A DNA stretch of 64,000 nt from Desulfolinea sp964487745 (GTDB lineage Bacteria > Chloroflexota > Anaerolineae > Anaerolineales > Villigracilaceae), in the NCBI GenBank assembly GCA_964487745.1, contig CAZASG010000003.1, positions 81,511-145,510 on the forward strand. Direction: 5' to 3'. The notes under the pieces were generated by a model, which was not told the origin of the DNA, ran no database searches, and was given only the letters and a program-made list of their open reading frames with translations. Below are positions 57,398 to 64,000 of the stretch, one piece after another (the first letter of the stretch is position 1; each line of letters opens with the position of its first letter). The translations under genes were made by a program, and so were the position numbers.

Positions 57398-58865
57398 TTT
57401 TATCCTTCCTGTGTATAGCACAATAGGGGATGATGGATTCAATTCTTGTACCACGATCTGGTTTTGAATCTACCAGAAATTTTCCACCCAATAAAGTTGT
57501 TCGTTCCCGCATCCCAAGCAAGCCCCAACTAGTATGTTCTTGCGGGTGCCTCATGTCAAAGCCACGGCCATTATCTTTGATCACCATCCGCATCACATCA
57601 TCTTCAAACACCAAATGAATTGTAGTGTAAACGGCTTCTGCGTGTTTGATAACGTTCGTTACGCCTTCCTGAAAAATGCGGAACATAACAGTCATAAATT
57701 CAGGGCAAATTTCCTGCTCTTCTCCCACGATCTTGAAATCAAAATCGCAGCTGGTGCGTTCCTGTGCTTGCCCAAGATACCAGCGGATCGTAGCGGGCAA
57801 CCCTAGATCGTCAAGGTGAGATGGACGCAGATCAGAGATGACGCGCTGTAATTCGTTCATGGAATTCGCAACCATTTTTTCCAGTTCCATCAATGTTTTT
57901 TCAGATTGCCTGATCGTATGCTCTTTTTTTATGGATCTTGATAATCCGCGTAGCCCTAGACCAATAGCAGTGAGGGATTGACCGGTCTCATCGTGAAGGT
58001 CACGTGCGATTCGTTGCCGTTCAGCTTCCTGAGCCTCGATCACCCGTCGATAAAGCTCACCTTTGAGCGTTTCCCGTTGTTGTGAAGCGCGCAGCCGTTC
58101 GGCTTGTAGCTCCTCCATCTTTTGATCGGCTTCAATTTGAAAGGAGTGAAGAAAACGGATGATAAAAACTGCCGCCCCGATAGCTGTTAGTGCACGAAAT
58201 AACTGAATAGGAAATCCAAAAATACCTAAGAACAGTTCCTGATTCAAGATATGTGAGGGGGGCAGTGCACTTTGGTGGACAAAAACTTGCCCTGCAAGCC
58301 CATACCAGCTAAAAGCAACTGCTGCCCAGAGTGCATCCCGCCCAAACTGGACCATACCGGCTTTTCGAAAAATGCGTTGCTGAACAATTAAACCGGATGC
58401 CGCCAATATTGCGGAAGGAATTGCCAAGGTGTAGCGTGTCCATACATCGGCTATGCTCCACATATCACCGGGCAAAAAACGGCTACGTAAGATAAGTAGC
58501 CCAAACGTCCAAATAGCTTCTAGCCCAAGCGGGATGAGCAATATATATCGCTGCGATTTTTCTGTAGTAGCTAACAGATAACTACCGAAGGCAGCTAACG
58601 ATATGAATGATATTGCCAAGATTGCCATCCGCCCTATTGCTACGAACTGTGTTTCAACAACGCCAAGTGAACGGTCGATGAACTGGAACATTTCCACCCA
58701 CTCATGGGCACCATGTAAAAGACCAAATCCAGCCAAGGGGCGGAGCGCTTTCTTCAGGCGCGAATCTGGTGCCCTGCCGCCTTCAATAGCCACTAATAAT
58801 CCCATACTGTAAAAAGCTAGCCCATACAGAAAGTAGATTGTGACAATATAAGATGTGTCTAACAT
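57372..58865 (-). CDS. Membrane histidine kinase of the NarX/HisKA_3 type
   Basis: The 497-residue protein has about seven membrane helices in its first ~245 residues with almost no periplasmic domain, a coiled-coil stretch (MEELQAERLRASQQRE), a HisKA_3 domain (AERQRIARDLHDETGQS, phospho-histidine H291) and a HATPase domain (IFQEGVTNVIKHA, DNGRGFD, WGLLGMRERT). It pairs with the NarL-type regulator that overlaps its end. The signal is probably membrane-related, such as redox or quinone state, which is inference. Confidence 0.92.
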   Translation of the reverse strand: MLDTSYIVTIYFLYGLAFYSMGLLVAIEGGRAPDSRLKKALRPLAGFGLLHGAHEWVEMFQFIDRSLGVVETQFVAIGRMAILAISFISLAAFGSYLLATTEKSQRYILLIPLGLEAIWTFGLLILRSRFLPGDMWSIADVWTRYTLAIPSAILAASGLIVQQRIFRKAGMVQFGRDALWAAVAFSWYGLAGQVFVHQSALPPSHILNQELFLGIFGFPIQLFRALTAIGAAVFIIRFLHSFQIEADQKMEELQAERLRASQQRETLKGELYRRVIEAQEAERQRIARDLHDETGQSLTAIGLGLRGLSRSIKKEHTIRQSEKTLMELEKMVANSMNELQRVISDLRPSHLDDLGLPATIRWYLGQAQERTSCDFDFKIVGEEQEICPEFMTVMFRIFQEGVTNVIKHAEAVYTTIHLVFEDDVMRMVIKDNGRGFDMRHPQEHTSWGLLGMRERTTLLGGKFLVDSKPDRGTRIESIIPYCAIHRKDKNDHSPSTS

Positions 58866-58921
58866 ACTCTTGGCGCCTTTTTCATGAATCCGGAAAAATC
58901 AGAACGTAATTTTAAGAACTT

Positions 58922-59878
58922 CTATTCCATGAGTTCAGGAACGAGAACATTAACTAGGTTATCGAAGACTGCTTCGTTGAGATGATCGCGCTGATCCTGA
59001 AGAAAATCCCAAAAGAGATTTTGAGCACGTGTACAGGATGTTGAAATGTGGCGGGTAGCAAATAGCGTGCGATGCAAATCAATGCCTTCGATTTCTACCT
59101 TCTTTATCCTTCCTAATTTTAGCGCACGTGCTGCTGCTAGCTCAGAAATAAAAGCGATACCAATACCTTCTTCAACCGCGATCTCAATGGCTTCAGCATT
59201 GCCAACCTCCATTACAACGTCTAGCCTGTCCACAGTAATGCCATGAGATTTTAGTCCCTCCAGCATAACTTCGCGAGTCCCGGATGTTTCCTCACGTAAG
59301 ATCAGAGGCTGATCGATTAGATCAGAAGGCAGGGCTTTCCCATATTCTGCCCATGGATGATCTGGATGCACGATCAGAATAACACGATCTTCGTAGAAAG
59401 GTTGATATTCGAGCAGGCTATGCTCAATCTGTTTACTTAGGATGCCGATGCAGAACTTTTCTTCGATAACACGATTTATCACGCTTTTGCGCCCCATCAC
59501 ATTGATATTTGCTCGCACATCCGGGTATTCACGTCGAAAATCTGCCACGAGCTTGGGAAGTAGGTATTTGCCAGATGTGGTTGAGCAGCCAATATTGATC
59601 ATGCCGCAGATATGACCGTGAATATTATGCAAGGTATCTTCAAGAAGGCGGGAAGAATCAAGCAGTTCTCTAGCCATCGGGAGAAGAGTTTGTCCTGCTT
59701 CACTTAATAAGACAGAGCGTCCTCGTCTATGAAATAACTTTACATCATAATCTTCTTCAAGGGATCGGATATTTTGACTAACTGCAGATTGAGAAAGGTG
59801 TAGACGTTGTGCAGCTCTGCTGAAATTCATTTCCTCAGCAGCAGTAACAAAGACCTTGATCTCTGTTAGGTTGAGCAT
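58922..59878 (-). CDS. LysR-type transcriptional regulator (paralogue of the 49.5 kb LysR)
   Basis: The 318-residue protein has a winged helix-turn-helix (FSRAAQRLHLSQSAVSQNIRSLE) and an effector domain with INIGCSTTSGKYLLPKLVADF, nearly the same motif as in the LysR protein at 49542. I start at ATG 59878, which has GGAG at usable spacing; the GTG at 59887 lies too close to it. It is divergent from the octaheme tetrathionate-reductase-like gene and probably controls it. Confidence 0.92.
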   Translation of the reverse strand: MLNLTEIKVFVTAAEEMNFSRAAQRLHLSQSAVSQNIRSLEEDYDVKLFHRRGRSVLLSEAGQTLLPMARELLDSSRLLEDTLHNIHGHICGMINIGCSTTSGKYLLPKLVADFRREYPDVRANINVMGRKSVINRVIEEKFCIGILSKQIEHSLLEYQPFYEDRVILIVHPDHPWAEYGKALPSDLIDQPLILREETSGTREVMLEGLKSHGITVDRLDVVMEVGNAEAIEIAVEEGIGIAFISELAAARALKLGRIKKVEIEGIDLHRTLFATRHISTSCTRAQNLFWDFLQDQRDHLNEAVFDNLVNVLVPELME

Positions 59879-59899
59879 AATTTTCACACTCCTTTATAA

Positions 59900-59913
59900 A
59901 AAGCATATGCTTT
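59900..59913. promoter_or_regulatory. Palindrome AAAGCATATGCTTT
   Basis: A perfect 14-bp palindrome lies just upstream of the second LysR gene and could be its autoregulatory site. A further inverted repeat GGTGAA-N8-TTCACC lies at 59952-59971 in the same divergent gap. Confidence 0.45.
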
Positions 59914-60041
59914 GGCGAAAATAATCAATTCGCAGGTTTAGTATAAGAAAAGGTGAATGATTTGTTTCACCAATGCTGATAAGTTGCGGTGATATTTGTT
60001 ACTGGCAATAATAAGTATTCGTCATGATAATTTCCAGTACC

Positions 60042-60066
60042 TTTTGTCACCAAAAAGGTGGCAAAA
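60042..60066 (+). promoter_or_regulatory. Leader hairpin upstream of the octaheme OTR-like gene
   Basis: TTTTGTCACC-aaaaa-GGTGGCAAAA forms a 10-bp stem (one G-U). A second hairpin, CTTCT-N8-AGAAG, follows near 60073. No T run follows, so these are not terminators; they may stabilise the transcript or mask the start. Confidence 0.4.
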
Positions 60067-60120
60067 AATATAACTTCTTTTATGCGAGAAGTTGATTTAC
60101 ATTCTGAAAGGAGAATGCAA

Positions 60121-61824
60121 ATGAAGTCTACACTTCACACGAAGGGGCTCCGGATCCTCGGATTTGCTGTTGCTTTTGCGTTGGTCGTTACTGGGTTAGT
60201 TCTCAGTGGCAATGCAGTTGCTGCACCGAATCTTGGGGAAGGTCCAACCGATCATAGCCTCTTCCCCCAGTTGGCTGGTCCCTTTGAAAAGCCACAAGAT
60301 GTAACTGTTGCCTGTCTCGAATGTCATGTTGATTCAGCGACCGAGGTCATGGCAACCGTCCACTGGACTTGGGAATACACCGATCCAGTGACGGGTCAGG
60401 AATTGGGCAAGAACAATGTAGTGAACAACTACTGTATTGCAATGCCCTCCAACGAACCACGTTGTACAAGCTGCCATATTGGTTATGGCTACTCAGACAA
60501 CACATTTGATTTCACTGTTGAAGCCAATGTCGATTGTTTGGTCTGCCATGCTGATGCCGCAGTTTACAAGAAGTTCCCCGCTGGTTCTGGTAACCCTTGG
60601 CTTGCCGACGAACCGAAGGAATTTCCTCCTGGATCTGGCAAGATGTGGGAAAAAGTTGATCTGATCGCAGCTGCTCAGAGCGTGACAAACCCGACTCGTG
60701 CCAATTGTGGTGCTTGTCACTTCACCGGTGGTGGTGGTGATTCCGTCAAACATGGTGACCTTGATAGCACCATGAAGACCCCCTCCCTCGATCTGGATGT
60801 CCACATGAGCCCCGATGGTCAGGATTTCAGCTGTGCAGCCTGCCATGCTGGCGAAAACCATGAGATCATGGGACGCATCTACACCGGCGAAGAGCCTGTT
60901 ATGTGCGAAGATTGCCACACTGGCGACAACGCTCCCCACGCTGACAGCGAAGTAGGTGAAGCTCTCTCTGTTCACACAGAGACCCTCGCTTGCCAAACCT
61001 GTCATATCCCTGAATTTGCCCGCGAAAAACCCACCAAGATGACTTGGGATTGGTCCACCGCTGGTGAAAAGAATGATGATGGGAAGCCCTTCCAGACCAA
61101 AGACGAGAACGGCTTGGTTGTTTACGACAGCAAGAAAGGTACTTTCACCTGGGAACAGAATGTAACCCCATACTACACTTGGTGGAATGGTGAAACTCAC
61201 TACCTGACCCCTGCTGACACCATTGATCCTTCCGCTCCTGTTGTTTTGACAGACTACCAGGGTGCTCTTGGTGACGGTAAGATCTATCCGTTCAAAATGT
61301 TCACTGGTGTAACCCCTTACGACGCTGGCAACAATGTCATGGCAGTTCCGAACCTCTTCCCGAATGGCGAAGACCCCAATGCTTATTGGAAAGGTTGGGA
61401 TTGGCAAGGTGCACTGGCTTCCGGTATGGAATATGCTGGTTACGAGTTCAGTGGCGAAGTTGGATTCGTTGAAACTGAGTTCATGTGGGTACAGAACCAC
61501 ATGGTCGCCCCCGCCGCCAACGCTATTGAATGTCAGGAATGTCATGCAGCAGAAGGTCGCCTCGACTTTGCAGCTCTGGGCTACAGCGAAGAAGATGTCA
61601 CCAAATTGACAGTCTTCCCGCCCGCAGACCCGACTCCTGAACCCACTGAAGAACCTGCTCCCACGGAAGAGCCTGAAGTAGTTGAAGAGCCCGCTGTGGA
61701 AGAAGTCGCAACCGAACCTGATACTCCCGCGAGTGGCAGTGCAACGTTGTGGATCGCTGTGATCGTAGTGCTCGTTGTTGTCTTTGTTGCTTACTTCGCA
61801 ATGCGCGGTAAGAAAGAAGAATAA
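60121..61824 (+). CDS. Octaheme c-type cytochrome, tetrathionate reductase family (OTR-like)
   Basis: The 567-residue protein has a signal peptide (~1-38), eight CXXCH motifs (CLECH, CTSCH, CLVCH, CGACH, CAACH, CEDCH, CQTCH, CQECH), a Glu/Pro linker and a C-terminal membrane helix (~540-560) with a basic tail. VHWTWEY, NNYCIAMPSNEPRCTSCHIG and VDCLVCHADAAVYKK match the octaheme tetrathionate reductase family, which reduces tetrathionate and, in vitro, nitrite and hydroxylamine. The start at 60121 has AAAGGAG. Physiological substrate is undecided. Confidence 0.92.
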   Translation: MKSTLHTKGLRILGFAVAFALVVTGLVLSGNAVAAPNLGEGPTDHSLFPQLAGPFEKPQDVTVACLECHVDSATEVMATVHWTWEYTDPVTGQELGKNNVVNNYCIAMPSNEPRCTSCHIGYGYSDNTFDFTVEANVDCLVCHADAAVYKKFPAGSGNPWLADEPKEFPPGSGKMWEKVDLIAAAQSVTNPTRANCGACHFTGGGGDSVKHGDLDSTMKTPSLDLDVHMSPDGQDFSCAACHAGENHEIMGRIYTGEEPVMCEDCHTGDNAPHADSEVGEALSVHTETLACQTCHIPEFAREKPTKMTWDWSTAGEKNDDGKPFQTKDENGLVVYDSKKGTFTWEQNVTPYYTWWNGETHYLTPADTIDPSAPVVLTDYQGALGDGKIYPFKMFTGVTPYDAGNNVMAVPNLFPNGEDPNAYWKGWDWQGALASGMEYAGYEFSGEVGFVETEFMWVQNHMVAPAANAIECQECHAAEGRLDFAALGYSEEDVTKLTVFPPADPTPEPTEEPAPTEEPEVVEEPAVEEVATEPDTPASGSATLWIAVIVVLVVVFVAYFAMRGKKEE

Positions 61825-61847
61825 GCCACGAACGATCAAAAGGACTA

Positions 61848-61881
61848 AAAAAGCGGAGACGAATATTCGTCTCCGCTTTTC
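61848..61881. terminator. Bidirectional terminator after the OTR-like gene
   Basis: AAAAGCGGAGACGAAT and ATTCGTCTCCGCTTTT form a perfect 16-bp dyad with A and T runs on both strands, between convergent genes. Confidence 0.92.
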
Positions 61882-61926
61882 TTTTTTACAGATTTAGCTT
61901 TTATTTAGGGGCGCTACCGGTCTCTC

Positions 61927-62829
61927 CTAAATGCGTAATTTTGCTCCGCACGAACGGCAAAACTTATCACCAGAGCGGGCACGGCTGCCGCATTCATGGC
62001 AATAAGTATTGGCACTAGCCGAAGCAGTACTGTGTCGCTTCCGTTTTGGCTTTGGTTGCGATTTGGCGTTTTGCCCGGCGAGGAAGAAATAGAGTACGCC
62101 GCCAACGATCAACACAACCCCAAGACCAACGAGAAGCATGGGGAGAGAATCAGTGAGGGAAAAATCCCCACCACCGGTGCTCGTATTACCAGTATTTGAG
62201 GCACCACCAACTTCCACAGGCATTGACGATACAGTTAGATCATCATTGTCCTTCTCATAAGATAACTCAAAATTAAAATTCTCCCCAGCTGCGATTCCAC
62301 TCAATGCAAGATCATGATAAGTAAGTCCATCAGATGCGGGGGTAGTATTGGCTAGCGCGGGGTTCGAAGTGATCTGGCTTGCGGTTGGAGGTTGTTGAAC
62401 CTGAAGATATAAACTCTCGATGGCATAATCACTCTGCCAGAGGAACGAAAAATTGCGTGCCGCACCACTTTTTTCCAAGGGTGTGTAATACTCAACACGA
62501 TAGGTTGAAAGATCACTGATTACGAGCGTGATCACAACCCAATCTCCATCCTTTACAGGAGCATCATAAGGTGCATTCATCATTTGCCCGGCTTCCAGTT
62601 TAGCGACCGCATTTAGATTCGCATTTGCGGGGATACGCACCTTCACTTCGGCAGGGAGTGGGCTATCGTCTGCTAATGCAAAACTATACATTACCAACAT
62701 ATCGGGGTGGTCATATTCAGGCCAAAGCTGAACGCTCAATTCCCCGATTTTTACACCCCCCTGTGCCTGGGCAAATGCGGGAAAAGCCATCAAAACGACC
62801 AATAGAAGCAAAAGAAAAAACTTGCGCAT
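61927..62829 (-). CDS. Secreted/membrane protein with C-terminal zinc ribbon
   Basis: The 300-residue protein has a signal peptide (LLLLLVVLMAFPAFAQAQ), an all-beta looking extracellular domain (~22-215), a glycine/serine/threonine linker, one membrane helix (~228-250), a basic stretch (KPKRKRH) and a cytoplasmic zinc ribbon (CHECGSRARSGDKFCRSCG). The family is not known to me. It is convergent with the OTR-like gene, so co-regulation is not implied. The outside domain with an inside zinc ribbon suggests a structural or sensing role, which is inference. Confidence 0.7.
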   Translation of the reverse strand: MRKFFLLLLLVVLMAFPAFAQAQGGVKIGELSVQLWPEYDHPDMLVMYSFALADDSPLPAEVKVRIPANANLNAVAKLEAGQMMNAPYDAPVKDGDWVVITLVISDLSTYRVEYYTPLEKSGAARNFSFLWQSDYAIESLYLQVQQPPTASQITSNPALANTTPASDGLTYHDLALSGIAAGENFNFELSYEKDNDDLTVSSMPVEVGGASNTGNTSTGGGDFSLTDSLPMLLVGLGVVLIVGGVLYFFLAGQNAKSQPKPKRKRHSTASASANTYCHECGSRARSGDKFCRSCGAKLRI

Positions 62830-62895
62830 GAGAGAAAACTCCTGATCTTATTTTTTTTGTGAATCTTACCACTTTTGGATGAAATATAAATGAGT

Positions 62896-63807
62896 CTATT
62901 TTGATTCCACGTGGGCTTTAATAAGTTCAGCAAAAAAGCCGTTAAGTGGCGCCGCTACTCCATGTGCCTTACCTGTTTGCGCGATGGACTCACAGATCGC
63001 TTCGACCTCGGTTGGCGCGCCACGCCTCAGATCTTGCAACATGGAAGAGATATTTCGCGCCGTTCGCCCAGCCACATCTTCCGCAGCAGCAACAGGGTCA
63101 TCAAAAGAAAGCGGGATATTCTGTGCATCAGCAACCAACGCCGTTTCAGATGCAAGTTTTCCCATCAGCGCCCTTGCCGAAGGACGTTTTAGCAATTCAC
63201 CATTGGGGATATCCAGCAGCGCCGTGAGCGGATTGATCGCTGCGTTGATGACCAATTTGCTCCAGATCAAGGATTGCGCGCTCGAAACGACCTCGATTTG
63301 GAAGCCTGCTTCCGTTAAAAGAGCCGCCAACACCCCCAAACGCGGATGCGTTTCAATCGAAACCAAACCTTCTCCGCCAACCCGTGCCACCCCGGGCGCG
63401 ATGAGGGAGGCACCGGTTGTTGTCACACCTTGGGCAACGCGCTCCGTCCCCAAAACAGATGCGATAATCTCCCCATTTCCCAGGCCGTTTTGCAACGTAA
63501 CAGCCAGACCATCATCTCTAAGGCATTCGCGAAGCTGCTGGGCTACACATTCCGTTTGCCAGGTTTTGACCAGAACCAGAGCATATTTTGCCCCTGTACA
63601 GATTGAAGTATCCTCCGCCACTTGAACGGGATACTTCCCCTCATTCCCTTCTGCGTCGATCAGGCGAACGCCCTCTTCACGAAGGGCATCCAGTCCCTCG
63701 CGCCACGAGCCGAGCATGGTCACATTCACGCCGGCTTTGGCGAGCCGTGCCGCGAAGAGCGTGGCCAATGCCCCCGTCCCGACGATGAGAATCTTTTTAT
63801 CGTTCAT
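62896..63807 (-). CDS. panE: 2-dehydropantoate 2-reductase (ketopantoate reductase)
   Basis: The 303-residue enzyme reduces ketopantoate with NADPH in pantothenate (coenzyme A) synthesis. The Rossmann motif is ILIVGTGALATLFAARLA. Further features are LVLVKTWQTE, LQNGLGNGEIIAS, the catalytic lysine in LIWSKLVINAAINPLTAL, and EVEAICESI near the end. Related dehydrogenases act on other 2-oxo acids, so the substrate is likely but not proven. The gap after its start holds repeats. Confidence 0.9.
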   Translation of the reverse strand: MNDKKILIVGTGALATLFAARLAKAGVNVTMLGSWREGLDALREEGVRLIDAEGNEGKYPVQVAEDTSICTGAKYALVLVKTWQTECVAQQLRECLRDDGLAVTLQNGLGNGEIIASVLGTERVAQGVTTTGASLIAPGVARVGGEGLVSIETHPRLGVLAALLTEAGFQIEVVSSAQSLIWSKLVINAAINPLTALLDIPNGELLKRPSARALMGKLASETALVADAQNIPLSFDDPVAAAEDVAGRTARNISSMLQDLRRGAPTEVEAICESIAQTGKAHGVAAPLNGFFAELIKAHVESK

Positions 63808-63861
63808 AATTTATTTCTTCTTTCATAAGTCAAATGTTTAGCCCACCTGCCTTCGCTTGGG

Positions 63862-63895
63862 TGTTCCCCTATTTTGCTTACAAAATAGGGGAACA
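63862..63895. repeat. Perfect palindrome near the right edge
   Basis: TGTTCCCCTATTTTG-ctta-CAAAATAGGGGAACA forms a perfect 15-bp stem. No gene was recognised in the 193 bases right of panE. Confidence 0.8.
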
Positions 63896-63930
63896 GAAAA
63901 TAAATTAGAAAAAAATATAATTCCCTATCT

Positions 63931-63966
63931 CTCCCCTAAATTCCGCGCTTTTGGAATTTGGGGGAG
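63931..63966. repeat. Palindrome CTCCCCTAAATTCC...GGAATTTGGGGGAG
   Basis: CTCCCCTAAATTCC and GGAATTTGGGGGAG pair with one mismatch, followed by ATGTCCGAAGGACAGAGGGG, itself a small palindrome (GTCCGAAGGAC). The element may continue past the window end. Confidence 0.7.
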
Positions 63967-64000
63967 ATGTCCGAAGGACAGAGGGGGTGTACGTTGCAGA

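Noticed and set aside
60493..61839. Long 448-codon open frame antisense to the octaheme OTR-like gene
   Set aside because: It is a mirror of the cytochrome gene's codon pattern, has no ribosome binding site or recognisable domain, and the sense strand encodes eight heme motifs.
1..64000. tRNA or rRNA genes
   Set aside because: I looked for cloverleaf and rRNA signatures in the intergenic gaps and saw none; a dedicated search could still find one.

Overview
The window looks like a chromosomal segment of a filamentous-type Chloroflexota, most likely class Anaerolineae. This is inferred from the mix of long multi-GAF histidine kinases, a FIST sensor, Chloroflexota-style membrane proteins of unknown function, many intergenic palindromes, and the protein sequences of housekeeping genes (gyrB, polA, metK, the his genes). 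No rRNA, tRNA, CRISPR array, insertion sequence or phage gene was seen. Protein assignments come from reading motifs, not from database searches.

Layout. 1-11.7 kb (all minus strand): end of an aminotransferase, a large sensor kinase, plsC-cmk, a GT39-like membrane glycosyltransferase, a NUDIX hydrolase, an EamA exporter, a phosphohexomutase, a DUF389 membrane protein and a small HAD protein, with several palindromic repeats between them. 11.7-20.1 kb (minus): a FIST sensor paired with a PDZ/GAF histidine kinase, gyrB and a membrane protein. 20.2-33.7 kb (mostly plus): plsY, a metallo-hydrolase, a receiver/roadblock/IS200-transposase-like fusion, polA, a TPR protein, a class II aldolase, a C39 peptidase-TPR protein, an OmpR-type regulator and a formylglycine-generating-enzyme-like lipoprotein. 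33.8-45.5 kb (plus): a SAM-I riboswitch with metK, then a complete histidine operon, hisG-D-C-B-A-H-F-purH-hisI-E plus a HAD phosphatase, preceded by a histidine leader peptide and attenuator. 45.5-62 kb: a respiratory and sulfur-redox island. It holds two genes with in-frame TGA codons that look like selenocysteine codons (a membrane thioredoxin and a dodecaheme cytochrome c lipoprotein), a four-rhodanese lipoprotein, two LysR regulators, a nonaheme cytochrome with a cytochrome b561-c fusion, a NrfD/FeS/octaheme-cytochrome operon, a NarL-type two-component pair, and an octaheme tetrathionate-reductase-family cytochrome. 62-64 kb: a zinc-ribbon membrane protein, panE and palindromic repeats.

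How it works together. The his operon makes every histidine-pathway enzyme except a recognised histidinol-phosphatase, and the terminal HAD gene is a good candidate for that step. purH recycles the AICAR released by HisHF. The operon reads histidine supply through a leader peptide with five histidines in six codons and mutually exclusive antiterminator and terminator hairpins. The 45-62 kb island would connect membrane quinones (NrfD, b561) to periplasmic multiheme cytochromes and probably to inorganic sulfur or nitrogen compounds; the rhodaneses and the Trx-like protein fit a sulfur role.

Most interesting: the two candidate selenoproteins, each with a hairpin with a GUU apical loop just after the UGA; the receiver-roadblock-Y1-transposase-like fusion lacking its HUH histidines; and the histidine attenuator.
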